From: Chloroflexi bacterium UBA5189
GTDB taxonomy: Bacteria > Chloroflexota > Limnocylindria > Limnocylindrales > CSP1-4
NCBI GenBank assembly: GCA_002413045.1
Contig: DHWF01000012.1
Location: forward strand, 742 to 64,741
Direction of reading: 5' to 3'
Length of the DNA stretch: 64,000 bases
Shown here: positions 7,334 to 18,600 of the stretch, piece after piece
Numbering within the stretch: the first letter of the stretch is position 1
How the letters are laid out: every line of letters begins with the position of its first letter
Made by a program: the position numbers and the translations under genes
The notes under the pieces: model-generated
What the model was told of the DNA's origin: nothing
Databases searched by the model: none
Seen by the model: only the letters and a program-made list of their open reading frames with translations

Positions 7334-8383
7334 ATGTCAACTGGTGAAATGGACCCCTTACCGCCTCAATCCGCAGCGGAACGCGGCCTCGATGTCGAGC
7401 GTGATTCCGACGTGCGCATCTCAACGCAGATCTACTGGCAGCTCGCCTACCAGATCGAATCGGGACGGCTCCAGCCCGGCGTCCGCCTCGCGCCGGTCCG
7501 CGAGCTCGGCGCCGCGCTCCGCGTCAACCCCAACACGATCCGCGCCGTCTACCGGCGATTGGCGGATAACAACTACGTCATGAGCCGGCACGGCGCCGGC
7601 ACCGTCGTCTCGGATCGGAACGTTCACCGGCGCCGGCCCGAGGCCCTGGGCGGCATCGTGTCCGAGATGCTCCGCCGGGCCGCGCAGGCCGGCTTCACGC
7701 CCGACGAGGTCGCCGCGGCCGCCTACGCCGCCGCGTCCGAGCGCAAGCGACCGGGCGAGCAGGTCCGCGTCCTGTTCGCGGAGTGCACGACGGCCGATGC
7801 CGGCTACGACGCCGAGCGCCTGAACCGCGAGTTCGCCGGCTCGATCGAGGCCGAAGGCACGCTCCTCGACGAGATCCCCGAGCGTCTCGATCGCTTCCAC
7901 TACGACCTCGTCGCGACGACGACCTTCCACGCCGACGAGGCGCAGGCGCTGGTCGGCGGTCGGGTGCCGGTGGTCGCGATGCTCGTCGGCCCGGGCTACG
8001 TCGAGCTGGTCCACGAGATCGCGGCGTTGAGCCCCGGCACGCGCGTCGGCGTCGTCTGTGCGTCCGATCGGGGCACGGAGAACATCCGCGAGACTCTTTC
8101 GATCGCAGGAACGTCCGGCGTGGAGCTTCTGTCGGCGACGATCAAGGACGCGGAGCGTCTCGCCCTGATCGATCGCACCGCGGACCTGATCCTGATGTCG
8201 CGCGAGGCGCTGGCCGAGGGTCTCGACAAGCGCCTCCAGCGGCCCGAGCGCGTCCGCCCGTGGACGTACGAGTTCGACCCCGCGGGCCTCGAGATCCTGC
8301 GACGCGCGATCGACCACGCGGCCTCCGGGCGCGCGGCGAGCGTGCACGTGGAGCCTGGTCGCCCCGAAGCCGCGCAGGTCTGA
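7334..8383 (+). CDS. GntR-family transcriptional regulator with a large C-terminal domain
   Basis: The 349-residue protein has a GntR winged helix at about residues 30-95 (IYWQLAYQIESG, then RLAPVRELGAALRVNPNTIR), close to the YtrA group by its start. The C-terminal 230 residues are unlike the FadR or UTRA effector domains. They alternate short hydrophobic strands and helices (VPVVAMLVGPGYV, TRVGVVCASDRG, ADLILMSREAL), resembling half of a periplasmic-binding-protein fold; this is inference. The start codon lacks a clear Shine-Dalgarno sequence. It lies 13 nt upstream of the GH13 gene, so it may control the GH13 enzyme or the glucan island. A 30-bp palindrome precedes it. Confidence 0.8.
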   Translation: MSTGEMDPLPPQSAAERGLDVERDSDVRISTQIYWQLAYQIESGRLQPGVRLAPVRELGAALRVNPNTIRAVYRRLADNNYVMSRHGAGTVVSDRNVHRRRPEALGGIVSEMLRRAAQAGFTPDEVAAAAYAAASERKRPGEQVRVLFAECTTADAGYDAERLNREFAGSIEAEGTLLDEIPERLDRFHYDLVATTTFHADEAQALVGGRVPVVAMLVGPGYVELVHEIAALSPGTRVGVVCASDRGTENIRETLSIAGTSGVELLSATIKDAERLALIDRTADLILMSREALAEGLDKRLQRPERVRPWTYEFDPAGLEILRRAIDHAASGRAASVHVEPGRPEAAQV

Positions 8384-8396
8384 CATCCTTCGCCCG

Positions 8397-11126
8397 ATGC
8401 GGGCGATCCCCCTGGCGCGATCGGCGCGACGACGGCACGGCCTCGAGCCCATCGTCGGGCGTGATGGGACGCTCGATGCCTCCGATGCGGTCGCGGCTCG
8501 GCGCATCGCCGCGCGGCTGACGGCTGCTCGGGGTGAATCCGGTGAATCTGCCGTCAGCGCGGGCGAGGTCGCGGGCCTGGCAGCGCTCGATGCGGTGCTG
8601 CATCGCCTGATCGATGTCGAGCATGCCGCGGGTCGCGTCAACCTCGGCGCTGCGGTCGAGGCGGTCCAATCGGCGCTGGGGGAAAGGGCGCTCGAGGAGG
8701 TCGGGGCGGCCTGGCGTGGCCAGTTCCGCGATGAGGGCGGCCGCGCAGCCCAGGCGACCGCGGCGCCCCGTGGCGCCGACCTCATCGCCGAAGTGCTCGT
8801 GCTCGCCGCGCTCAACGACAACCCGGCGGCGATCGACGTGCGCGAGCTCGTCGACGATCGGCCGCTGCGCGAGCGCACGCAGTACGCCGCCGTCCTTACG
8901 GCAACCGAGCGCGGGCTCGGGGGTGCGGGCGGCACCGGCGGCCGACGCGGCAGCCGGGCCGCCGGCGGCGTGCTGTCACTTCCGGCGCGGCTGCGAGAGC
9001 CGATGCGCAACGCGCCCGGGTCGTTGGCGGCCCAGCTCCGCTGGATCCGCGAGAACTGGCCCGAGCTCGTCGTGGGCGATCCCGGGCTGGCGAGCCGGCT
9101 CGACCTGGCACTGGACGTCCTCGCCGAAGAGGCCCGAGCCATGGAGCTCCGCGACGCCGGCGCCCGCTTCGGCGGCCCCATCCCGGTCGAGACGCCGGAC
9201 TACCGCGGGCTCGACGCGGAATCGGTGGCCTTCTCGATCGACACCGAGTGGATGCCGAGCGTCGTCCTGCTCGCAAAGTCGACGTACGTCTGGCTGGAGC
9301 AGCTCGCCACCGAATTCCGCCGCCCGGTGGCGACCCTGCGGGACGTGCCGGACGAGGCGCTCGATCGGCTGGCCGGTCTCGGGGTCACCGGCCTGTGGCT
9401 GATCGGGCTGTGGCAGCGCAGCCCCGCCTCGGCGGAGATCAAGCGTCGCCGCGGTGACGCGGATGCCGTGGCCTCGGCGTACGCGATCGACGACTACCAG
9501 ATCGCCGACGACCTCGGCGGTGAAGCGGCGTTCGAGGAGCTCCGCGGGCGAGCCTGGGCGCGCGGCATCCGGCTCGCCGCGGACATGGTCCCGAACCACA
9601 TGGGCATCGATTCGCGCTGGGTGGTGGAGCACCCGGATCGGTTCGTGTCCGTCCCGGAATCGCCGTTCCCGGCGTATTCGTTCAACGGCCCGGACCTGTC
9701 ACGGGATCCGCGCGTCGAGATCACCCTCGAGGACCACTACTGGGACAACAGCGACGCGGCGGTCGTGTTCCGCCGTCGAGATCGCCAGTCCAGCGAGGAG
9801 CGCTACATCTACCACGGCAACGACGGCACCTCGTATCCATGGAACGACACCGCGCAGCTGGACTACCTGCAGGCCGACGTGCGCGAAGCGGTCATCCGAA
9901 CGATTCTCGACGTCGCCCACCGCTCGCCGATCATCCGGTTCGACGCCGCGATGGTCCTCGCGCGCCGCCACGTCCGGCGGCTGTGGTACCCGGAGCCCGG
10001 CGCCGGCGGGGCGATCCCCTCGCGAGCCGAGCACGCGCTGTCGAACGCGGAGTTCGATCGGCGGATGCCGCTCGAGTTCTGGCGCGAGGTCGTCGACCGG
10101 GTCGCCGTCGAGGCCCCCGGGACGCTCCTCCTCGCCGAGGCGTTCTGGCTGCTCGAGGGCTACTTCGTACGCACGCTCGGCATGCACCGCGTCTACAACT
10201 CGGCCTTCATGCACATGCTCCGCGACGAGGACAACGCGGGCTACCGCAAGGTCATGCGCGACACGCTCGAGTTCGACCCTGGCGTCCTCGGCCGGTTCGT
10301 GAACTTCCTGACCAACCCGGACGAGAAGCCGGCCGCCGAGCAGCTCGGGACGGGCGACAAGGCGTTCTCGGCGATGACCCTGCTGGCCACGCTGCCGGGC
10401 CTGCCGATGCTCGGCCACGGCCAGGTCGAGGGCTGGCGCGAGCGCTACGGCCACGAGTTCCGGCGAGCCCGCTGGGACGAGCCGGTCGACGCGGCGCACG
10501 TCGAGCACTTCGAGCGGATGATCGTCCCGCTCCTGCGCCGCCGCGCGGCATTCAGCGGCACCAGCCGGTTCCACCTCTACGACGCGCGCGACGACGGCGA
10601 CCACGTCGTGGAGGACGTCTATGCCTTCACGAACGGCGCCGGACCAGACCGAAGCCTCGTGGTCGTCCACCACCGCTACGCGGAGACGACCGTGCGAATC
10701 GATGGGTCGATCGCGGCCGCACCGGTCGGCGGCGGCTCGGAGCGGACCAGCGTTCGGCTCGCCGACGCCTTGGAGCTCCACGGCCCAGGTGCGCCCGCCG
10801 ACGACACCCTCATCCGGCTGCACGACCCGCGAACCGGCTGGGAGCAGCGGCGCACGGCCGGCGAGCTGCGCCGAGAGGGGCTGCGAGTCACGCTCGGACC
10901 GTACGAGGCGCGGGTCCTGTCGATCGAGATCGTCATCGAGATGCCGGCTGCCATCGCGCTCGATGAGACCGCCGCGCCGCACAAGGCGAAGCCGGCGCCG
11001 GTCGTCGCCACGACGCGACGGACCAGGAAGATCACCGCTCGACCGGCGACGCCGCCGAAGCGGCGCCCCGCGAACCAACCGAGCCGGAAGCCACGGACCA
11101 GCGGCGGACCTTCGAACGCGAGCTAG
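8397..11126 (+). CDS. GH13 alpha-amylase-family enzyme
   Basis: A 909-residue protein without a signal peptide. About 270 N-terminal residues are helical and unassigned. A GH13 barrel follows: DMVPNHMG (region I), the nucleophile Asp516 in IIRFDAAMVL, the acid/base Glu581 in LLLAEAFWL, and a third acidic position near Asp642 in NFLTNPDE, where the usual His-Asp is replaced by Pro-Asp. The tail, after about residue 860, is basic and Pro/Lys/Arg-rich and looks disordered. The start 13 nt after the GntR gene has no Shine-Dalgarno sequence. Substrate unknown; likely glucan or trehalose-related. The last bases form CTAG, which serves as the stop for this gene and for the convergent cyclase gene. 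Confidence 0.8.
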   Translation: MRAIPLARSARRRHGLEPIVGRDGTLDASDAVAARRIAARLTAARGESGESAVSAGEVAGLAALDAVLHRLIDVEHAAGRVNLGAAVEAVQSALGERALEEVGAAWRGQFRDEGGRAAQATAAPRGADLIAEVLVLAALNDNPAAIDVRELVDDRPLRERTQYAAVLTATERGLGGAGGTGGRRGSRAAGGVLSLPARLREPMRNAPGSLAAQLRWIRENWPELVVGDPGLASRLDLALDVLAEEARAMELRDAGARFGGPIPVETPDYRGLDAESVAFSIDTEWMPSVVLLAKSTYVWLEQLATEFRRPVATLRDVPDEALDRLAGLGVTGLWLIGLWQRSPASAEIKRRRGDADAVASAYAIDDYQIADDLGGEAAFEELRGRAWARGIRLAADMVPNHMGIDSRWVVEHPDRFVSVPESPFPAYSFNGPDLSRDPRVEITLEDHYWDNSDAAVVFRRRDRQSSEERYIYHGNDGTSYPWNDTAQLDYLQADVREAVIRTILDVAHRSPIIRFDAAMVLARRHVRRLWYPEPGAGGAIPSRAEHALSNAEFDRRMPLEFWREVVDRVAVEAPGTLLLAEAFWLLEGYFVRTLGMHRVYNSAFMHMLRDEDNAGYRKVMRDTLEFDPGVLGRFVNFLTNPDEKPAAEQLGTGDKAFSAMTLLATLPGLPMLGHGQVEGWRERYGHEFRRARWDEPVDAAHVEHFERMIVPLLRRRAAFSGTSRFHLYDARDDGDHVVEDVYAFTNGAGPDRSLVVVHHRYAETTVRIDGSIAAAPVGGGSERTSVRLADALELHGPGAPADDTLIRLHDPRTGWEQRRTAGELRREGLRVTLGPYEARVLSIEIVIEMPAAIALDETAAPHKAKPAPVVATTRRTRKITARPATPPKRRPANQPSRKPRTSGGPSNAS

Positions 11127-12241
11127 GCGCTCGCCCCGGCTGCGATACCGGACTTGAAGCCGAGCACGTTGACCGCGGCGATCGGCCGGCTGAAGCCCTT
11201 CAGAGTCAGCTCGCCAACCTCCTCGACCTCGATCAGGCTCTCGATGTCGGCATACGTCCGCGGGCTGAGCAGCACCTGGTTGGCCAGCGCCACCGCGCTG
11301 AGTCGCGCTGCCGTGATCACCGCGAAGCCGACCATGCCGTAGTCGTATCGCCCTTCGAACCCGATCCGGCCGAGCGTCGCGAAGCCGGTCGCGATTCCGA
11401 CCCCGAACCCGAGCTGGTAGCCGCGCTTCGTCCAGCCCGCGGCGAGGACGTTGAACGCGTCGCGCATGTCGACACCCATGCGGACCGCCCGCTCCACGTG
11501 ATCCTCCTGGAGGACCGGGTCGTTGAAGAACACGTGCATCCCGTCGCCGGCGAAGTGCTCCAGCGTGCCGCCCCGATCCACGATCAGGGCGCCCATCGTC
11601 TCGTGGTACTGGCGGAGGACGCCGAGGACCTCCTCCGGATCCGCGCTCTCGCTGAATGAGGTGAAGCCCCGCAGGTCCGCGAACAGCGAGGTGGCGACGC
11701 GGCGATGCCCCGCGAGCAGCTGGGCGCCCTCTGGGCTCGAAACCAGCGCGGCGACCTGGGGCGAGAAGAACCGGCTGAGCTCCTCCTTCTGGCGCTCGAT
11801 CGTGTGCAGCAGCTCCGCCTGCCGCTCTGCGGACTCGATCTCGAGGTCGTGCAGGCGCTTGCTGGCCAGGGACGCCCGGACGCGGGCGGCGAGAATCGAC
11901 GGATTGAACGGCTTCGGCAGGTAGTCCATCGCCCCGAGCTCGATACAGCGCGTGACGCTGTCGAGCTCCTCGACGCTGGTGATCATGATCACGGGCAGGT
12001 GGCGCAGGCCCTCGTCCCCCTTGATCGCGGCGAGCGTCTCGTACCCGTCCATCACGGGCATCTCGATGTCTAGCAGCACGACGGCGACCTCGGCGCCGGC
12101 CGAGCGGAGGAGCTCGAGCGCGGCCGCGCCGTTTTCGGCCTCCCGCGAATCAATCTCGAGCGTGTCCAGGTGCCGTGCGAGGAGCTTTCGGTTGACGGGG
12201 CTGTCGTCGACGATCAGCGCGACCGCGCGCGCGGGGCTCAC
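11123..12241 (-). CDS. Response regulator fused to a class III nucleotide cyclase domain
   Basis: The 372-residue protein has a receiver domain (residues 7-125; phospho-acceptor Asp58 in LLDIEMPVMDG, Lys in YLPKPF), a coiled-coil linker (about 125-160) and a class III adenylate/guanylate cyclase domain. The metal-binding Asp residues are present (FADLRGF and AGDGMHVFF), and the transition-state Arg is in ITAARL. The Asn expected three residues before AAR (usually VNxAAR) is Ile here, so activity is doubtful. The GTG start overlaps the HPt stop by 4 nt (GTGA), making it the last gene of the kinase-HPt-regulator operon and the probable relay output. Confidence 0.85.
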   Translation of the reverse strand: MSPARAVALIVDDSPVNRKLLARHLDTLEIDSREAENGAAALELLRSAGAEVAVVLLDIEMPVMDGYETLAAIKGDEGLRHLPVIMITSVEELDSVTRCIELGAMDYLPKPFNPSILAARVRASLASKRLHDLEIESAERQAELLHTIERQKEELSRFFSPQVAALVSSPEGAQLLAGHRRVATSLFADLRGFTSFSESADPEEVLGVLRQYHETMGALIVDRGGTLEHFAGDGMHVFFNDPVLQEDHVERAVRMGVDMRDAFNVLAAGWTKRGYQLGFGVGIATGFATLGRIGFEGRYDYGMVGFAVITAARLSAVALANQVLLSPRTYADIESLIEVEEVGELTLKGFSRPIAAVNVLGFKSGIAAGASA

Positions 12242-12600
12242 GACGCGAGGCCGGCCGCGGTGAGCGCCGCGAGCGTCTCCGTCCAGGCCTGGTGCGCGTG
12301 CTCGACGTCCGCGGCGAGGCCGTCGGCCCGCCCGGCGCGCCCGGCCTCCTCGATGCCCCGCGAGATCGCGGCCAGCCGCATGGCGCCGAGCGTCGCGCTG
12401 CTCGACTTGAGCGTGTGGGCCGGCCGGACGATCGCTTCGGGATCCGCCACCGCGGCGGTCATCGCCTCCAGGTATCCGATCGCCTCGGACACATATGCGT
12501 CCACGAGCTCACGGACGAAGTCATCGTCCCCGCCGGTCGATTCCCGGAGCTCGGCGAGGACGGCGTCGTCGAGGATCGGCGTGTCGTCGTCGAGCGTCAC
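12238..12600 (-). CDS. Histidine phosphotransfer (HPt) protein
   Basis: A 120-residue helical protein with the HPt signature AHTLKSSSATLG; His62 is the expected phospho-carrier. It starts with GTG overlapping the stop of the hybrid kinase by 4 nt and ends overlapping the start of the REC-cyclase gene by 4 nt. Since the kinase has two receivers but no HPt domain of its own, this protein should carry phosphate from them to the downstream receiver. Cytoplasmic. The family assignment is secure; the partners are inferred from gene order. Confidence 0.88.
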   Translation of the reverse strand: MTLDDDTPILDDAVLAELRESTGGDDDFVRELVDAYVSEAIGYLEAMTAAVADPEAIVRPAHTLKSSSATLGAMRLAAISRGIEEAGRAGRADGLAADVEHAHQAWTETLAALTAAGLAS

Positions 12601-15600
12601 CCGCCCACCTGGCCGATCGAGGGCGTCCTCGCCAGCGCCTCCGCCAGCTCGGGCGGGCGGATCGGCTTGCTGACGTAGTCGTTCATGCCCGCTGCCAGGC
12701 AGAGATCGCGATCGCCGGCCATCGCGTTCGCCGTCATCGCCACGATGCGGACGGGGCGGTCCGGCCAGCGCGAGCGGATGCGGCGGGTCGCCTCGAGGCC
12801 GTCGAGCTCCGGCATCTGCACGTCCATGAGCACGACGTCGAACTCCTTCGCCTCCAGGGCCTCGATCGCCTGCAACCCGTTCTCCGCCACGTCGGCGGTA
12901 TAGCCCATGTTGGCCAGCAGCCGCAGGGCGACCTTGCGGTTCACCGCGTTGTCCTCGGCCAGGAGGAGGCGGAGCGGGTGGCGCTCCGCGAGCCCAGGGT
13001 CGACGGCCGGCCGCTCCGCAGCGCGCTGCGGAGCCTCGTCACGCGGCCCGGCCACGGACAGCACATTGACCAGGGTGTCGTGGAGCGCTGATGGTTTCAC
13101 GGGCTTCGTGAGCACGGCGTCCAGCGCTGGGTGGCCGCGTTCGCGCATCGCGATCGACGAAACGAGGACCAGCTTCGGCGGGGCTGGCAGCGCGGCGGCC
13201 CGGATCGCGTCGGCGAGGGCCAGTCCATCCATCTCCGGCATCAGCAGGTCGAGAAGCACGACGTCGAACCGCTCGCCCGCGCGGATCCACTCGAGCGCCT
13301 GCGCCGGCGATGCCGTGTCCCGGGTCTGCATCGACCAGCGTGCGAGCTGCGCCGCGAGGATCCGCCGGTTCGTCGCATTGTCGTCGACGATCAGGGCGCT
13401 CCGCCCGGTGATCTCGACCAGGTCGCGTTCACGCCGCTGCGGCACCGCCGATGCGTCCGCGGCATCGAGCCGTACGACGAGGTGGAACGTCGCCCCCTCG
13501 CCCGGGACGCCGGAACTCTCCGCGACGAGGCTTCCGTCCATCGCCTCGGCCAGGCGCCGGCTGATGGCGAGCCCGAGGCCCGTCCCGCCGAAGCGCCTCG
13601 AGATCGTCGAATCGGCCTGGGTGAACGACTGGAATAGCCGGCCGATCCGATCCGCCGGAATCCCGATGCCGGTGTCGCGAACGTCGACCGAGACCTCCCA
13701 GCGACCGTCCGTTCCGGCCTTCCTCTCCGCGCCCGCTACCGGCGCACTGCGGATCGACACGACGATCTCGCCCGACTCGGTGAACTTCACGGCGTTCGAC
13801 AGCAGGTTGAGCACGATCTGGCGGAGGCGGCCCTGGTCGCCGGCGACGGCCGCCGGGAGATCACTCGCGACCTCGTAGGCGAGCTCGATGCCCTTCTTCG
13901 CGGCGGCCGGCGCGATCAGGTCGAGGGCGCCCTCGAGCGACGCCGCGAGCGCGAACGGCTCGTGCACCAGGTCGACCTTGCCAGCTTCGATCTTCGAGAA
14001 GTCGAGGATGTCGTTGATGATCGTGAGGAGGGCGTCGCCGGACGTCCGGATCGTATCGGCGAAGTCGTGCTGCTCGTCGTCGAGCTTCGTCTCGAGGAGC
14101 AGCCCGCTCATCCCGATGATCGCGTTCATCGGGGTCCGGATCTCGTGGCTCATCGCGGCCAGGAATGCACTCTTGGCCTGGTTCGCCTCGTCGGCGGCCT
14201 TGCGGGCCACGTCCGCCTCGGCGAACAGGCGCGCGTTGTCGATCGCGATCGTTGCCTGCTGCGACAGCCCGACCAGGAAGTCGAGGTCCGCCTGGGTGAA
14301 GACCGGCGCCGTCCCGGAGCGCCACACGGCCATCATGCCGCTCAGGCCCTCGCGGCCGAGGAGGGGCGCGACCATCAGGCGCTCCTCCTCGATGGCGTCG
14401 TCCACGACCCCCGGGATCGGAACGCTCCGCGCGTCGTGCAGCACGTCATTCACGACGTCCGGCCGTCGCTCGGCCGCCGCGGTGCCGATGATTCCCTCGC
14501 CCAGGAGGATGTGGTCCGCCTTGATCTCGGCGGCGTTCTTCCCGAGCACGGCGATGGCCCTGAACGACTTGCCATCGGGCTCGGCGATGAAGACCGCGCT
14601 GGTGTCGGCCTCGAGCAGCGCCTGGGCCCGCTCGGCGATTCGCCCGAGCAGGCCCTCGCGATCGAGTGTCGCCGAGATCTCGCGGCCGACCTCGGCCAGC
14701 TCGGCCATTTCCCGGGCTCGCCGCTGGGCCTCGCGATAGAGCTGGGCGTTCCGGATCGCCGTGCCGACGTTGGACGCAATCGTCGAGAGCACGCGGGCGT
14801 CGGACTCACCGAATCGGCCGGCCTCGTCGATGCTCTGGACGCTGACGGCGCCGATCGCCTCGTCGCCGACGATGATCGGAACGCCGAGGTAGGACTTGAC
14901 CGACGTCCCGACCCCCTGTCGGTCCATCTCCTCGAACTGCTCCGCCGTGTTCATCAGTAGCGGCCGCTTGGAGGCCAGGATCCTCGAGGTCAGGCCCTCG
15001 CCGAGCTTCATGGGCGTTCGCGGGGCCGGCTTGCCGCGCTCGGTCCGGAATGGGAAGTCGATCATCTCCGTGGCCCGGTCGAGCAGCGCCACATACACGA
15101 TATCCGCCCGGAACGTCGTCTCGAGCTGCTCGCCGGTCAGCTGGATCAGCCGGTCGAGGTCGAGCTGCGCTGCCGCCGCCTGGCCGACCTCGTTGACGAT
15201 GGCCAGCTCGCTGGCCCGCTGGCGCGTCTCACCAACGAGGCGGGCGTTCTCCAGTGCGACGCTCAGGCTCGAAGCCAGGGTCGTCAGAACGCGCGCGTCA
15301 GATTCAGTGAAGGCGTTCGTCCGATCGACGTTCTGCAGCGAGATGTGGCCGCGGACCTCGGTGCCGGCGATCAGGGGGGCGAAGAGGACCGATTTCGGAT
15401 GTTCGCCGACCCGGACGACCGGTTCGATCCCGCTGAGCGCGGTCCAGGCGTCCATGTCGGGAATCAGCACCGGGCCTCGCGAGGCGAGCGCCTGTCTCGC
15501 TATCGGCCCTATCTGTCCGGGCTCGAGGGCGAACCGAACACCCTTCTCGATCGTGTATGGGTAGTGGGCGGTGCCCGCGGCGACGTCGTACAGCCCAATG

Positions 15601-18600
15601 ATGACGACCTGGGCATCGAAGATCTCGGCGATCTTGTCGCCGACGAGGTCGTACATCGCCTGCATGTCCAGCTCGGCGGCGAGGCCCTGCTGGACGCTGT
15701 TGATGATCGCCAGCTCGGCGGCGCGCTCGTTGCTCTGGGCAAGGAGGCGCTTCGTCTCGTCGAACAGCCGGAAGTTCTCCAGGGCAACGCTGAGGCTTCC
15801 GGCGAGCGTGCCCAGCAAGCGGACGTCGGCGTCGTTATAGGCGTCCTCGCGCTCGAGGTTCTCGATCATGACCAGCCCGGTGACGCGGCCGCCGCTGATC
15901 ATCGGCATGAACAGCGCAGACATGGCGAGCTCACCTTCGATGATCGCGGGCTGGCCTGCCTCTGCCGCCCGAGCCGGCAGATCGCGGTTGATGAGCACGG
16001 GCGCCTTCGTCTCAACGAGCTGCTTCCGGAAGCCGATGAGCGGCCTCGGCTCGTCGGACAGGCGCACGCCGCGTTCGACCGTGTATTCGAAGTGCACGAG
16101 ACCGGTTGCCGGGTCATAGCTTTCGATGTCGACGCCGTGGGTGTCGAAGATCTCGCCGATCTTCTCGCCCACCAGGTCGTACATGGCCTGGCGGTCCAGT
16201 CGCTCGGCGAGCCCCTGCTGGACGCCATTGATGATCGCCAGCTCGGCGGCGCGCTCGGTGCTGTCCTTGAGGAGTCGCTTCGTCTCCTCGAACAGGCGCA
16301 CATTTTCGAGCGCCACGCTGAGGCTTGCGGCGAGGGTGGTGAGCAGCCGCACGTCGCCGTCAGTGAACGCATCGGGGCTGTCCATGTTCTGGAGCGAGAT
16401 GACGCCCGTCCCGACGCCACCGGTCTTGAGCGGGACGAACAACGCGCTCTTCGGAATCTCCCCCGAGATCACCACGGGATTCCCGTACGCGGGAGCAATG
16501 ACGGTCATGTCTCCGGTGAGGTTCAGGGGCTCGCCGCTCTCGAGGACGTACTTCCGGAAGCCGACGATCCCGATTGGGTCGTCGTAGGCGCGTTCACCGC
16601 GCTCGATCGAGTAGGCGAAGCGCATCACGCCGGCCTCCTGATCGAGGATCGTGATGTCGACCGAGTCGACCTTGAAGATCTCGAGGATCTTGTCGCCGAC
16701 GAGGTCGTACATCGACTGCATGTCCAGCCGCGCCGCAAGACCCTGCTGGACGCTGTTGATGATCGCCAGCTCGGCGGCACGCTCGTTCGTCTCGACGAGC
16801 AGGTTGTTCGTCTGCTCGAACAGGCGGGCGTTCTCGAGCGCGACGCCCATGTTCGTGACGATGGTCGAGACGAGGCGCTCGTCGGCTTCGCCGAATGCGT
16901 TCGGCGGGTCTGCCGCAAACGCCACGAGGCCCGCTGCCTCGTCCCCCGACATGATCGGAACGCCGAGCCACGACTCACCCATCGTGGCGACGTACCCGTC
17001 GCGGTATGTCGGCATCAACGCACCGTGGTCCAGCTGCTCCTGGAGTGTTCCGAGCCGCAGCGGGCGGCCGGTGCGCAGCACCTCGCTCGACATCCCGGTC
17101 CCACCCTGGATCGGCTCGCTGAACACGCGGTTGCCGCGGTCAAGCTCATACGGGTACGAGATCAGGTTGGCGATCCGGTCGTAGATCCCGATGTAGATGT
17201 CCTTCGCCTGGAACATCGAGGCGAGGCGGTCGCCGACGAGCTCGACGATGGCCTGGAAGTCGAGCTGCTTCGCCAGCGCCTCGCCGACCTCGTTGATCAC
17301 CGCCAGCTCAGCGCTGCGCTGCTCGGTCTCGGTGAGCAGTCGCTTCGTCTCGTCGAACAGGCGCGCGTTTTCGAGCGCGCCGCCCATGCTCCGGGCGAGC
17401 GTCGTCAGCAGGCGCTCGTCCGCCTCGCTGAACACGTGCGGCTTGCGGTCCGACACCGATAGCACGCCGAGGACCTGGTCGCCGGCTCGGATCGGCGCTC
17501 CGAGAAATGATTCCGTTCGCACGCCGATCCACACCGTTCCGAGCGCCTCGGCTTCCTCGGCCGTGCCGAGGCGGAGGGGCTTGCCGGTCGTGATCACGTG
17601 CGAGTTGAGCCCCCGGCCGAGCTCGATCGGCGGAACGTCGCGGTCCCGAACGCCATCCTCGTACCAGTACGGGAACGAGATCGTCTTCGTGGCCGGATCG
17701 ACGATCGAGATCACCAGATCCCCGGAGCCGAGAATCTGCCCGACCCGACTGCCGACGGCGTCGATGATCGCGTCGAAGTCGAGCTGCTTCGCCAGCGCCT
17801 CGCCGACCTCGTTGACGATCGCCAGTTCCGCGTTCCGCTGCTCCGTCTCGGCGAGGAGGCGCTTGGTCTCGTCGAACAGGCGCGCGTTCTCGAGCGCGAC
17901 GCCCATGCTCGCAGCGAGGGTCGACAGGAGCCGTTCGTCAGAATCACTGAAGCCGAACCGCGGCCTGCGCTCGAGCGCCACGACCCCGAGGACGCGGTCG
18001 CCCGCGAGGATCGGAACGCCAAGCCAGGACTCGAACTCCTCCGTGTTGCTGGTCGCGACGACAAGCGCTCCGAGGGCATCCGACTCCTCGACCGTGCCCA
18101 GGCGGAGTGGCCGGCGCGTTCGAATCACTTCCGAGACGAGGCCGGGTCCCAGATCGCGGGAGGGCTGCTCGAACCGCTCCGAGTGATCGATGGCGTACGG
18201 CGATGTGAGGCGGTTTGCCTCCGGGTCGTAGAGGGTGATCTGGCCGGTTTCGACGTCGAAGATCGAGCGGATGCGGTCACCGACGAGGTCGATGATTGCC
18301 TGGAAGTCGAGCTGCCTCGACAGGGCTTCCCCGACCTCGTTGATGAGGGCCAGCTCGGCATTCCGCTGCCTGATCTCGGCGGCTGACCGGGTGCGCTCCA
18401 GCGCATCGGCGACGTGTTGCGCGACGAATGTCAGGAGGCGCTCGTCCTCGTCGTCGTAACCGATCTCGTCGCGGTAGCTCTGGACGGTGAGGACGCCGAT
18501 GCTGCGGCCCTCACGCTGGAGTGGGACCCCGAGGAAATCGGCCGGCAGCGCACCGACGGGCCGAACCCCACTGGTGGCAAAGAGCTGTTCGAGCTCGCTC

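Noticed and set aside
14700..18365. Regularly spaced repeats about 530 bp apart, possible CRISPR or mobile repeats
   Set aside because: They are in-frame GAF-domain coding repeats of the hybrid kinase, far too long and divergent for CRISPR.
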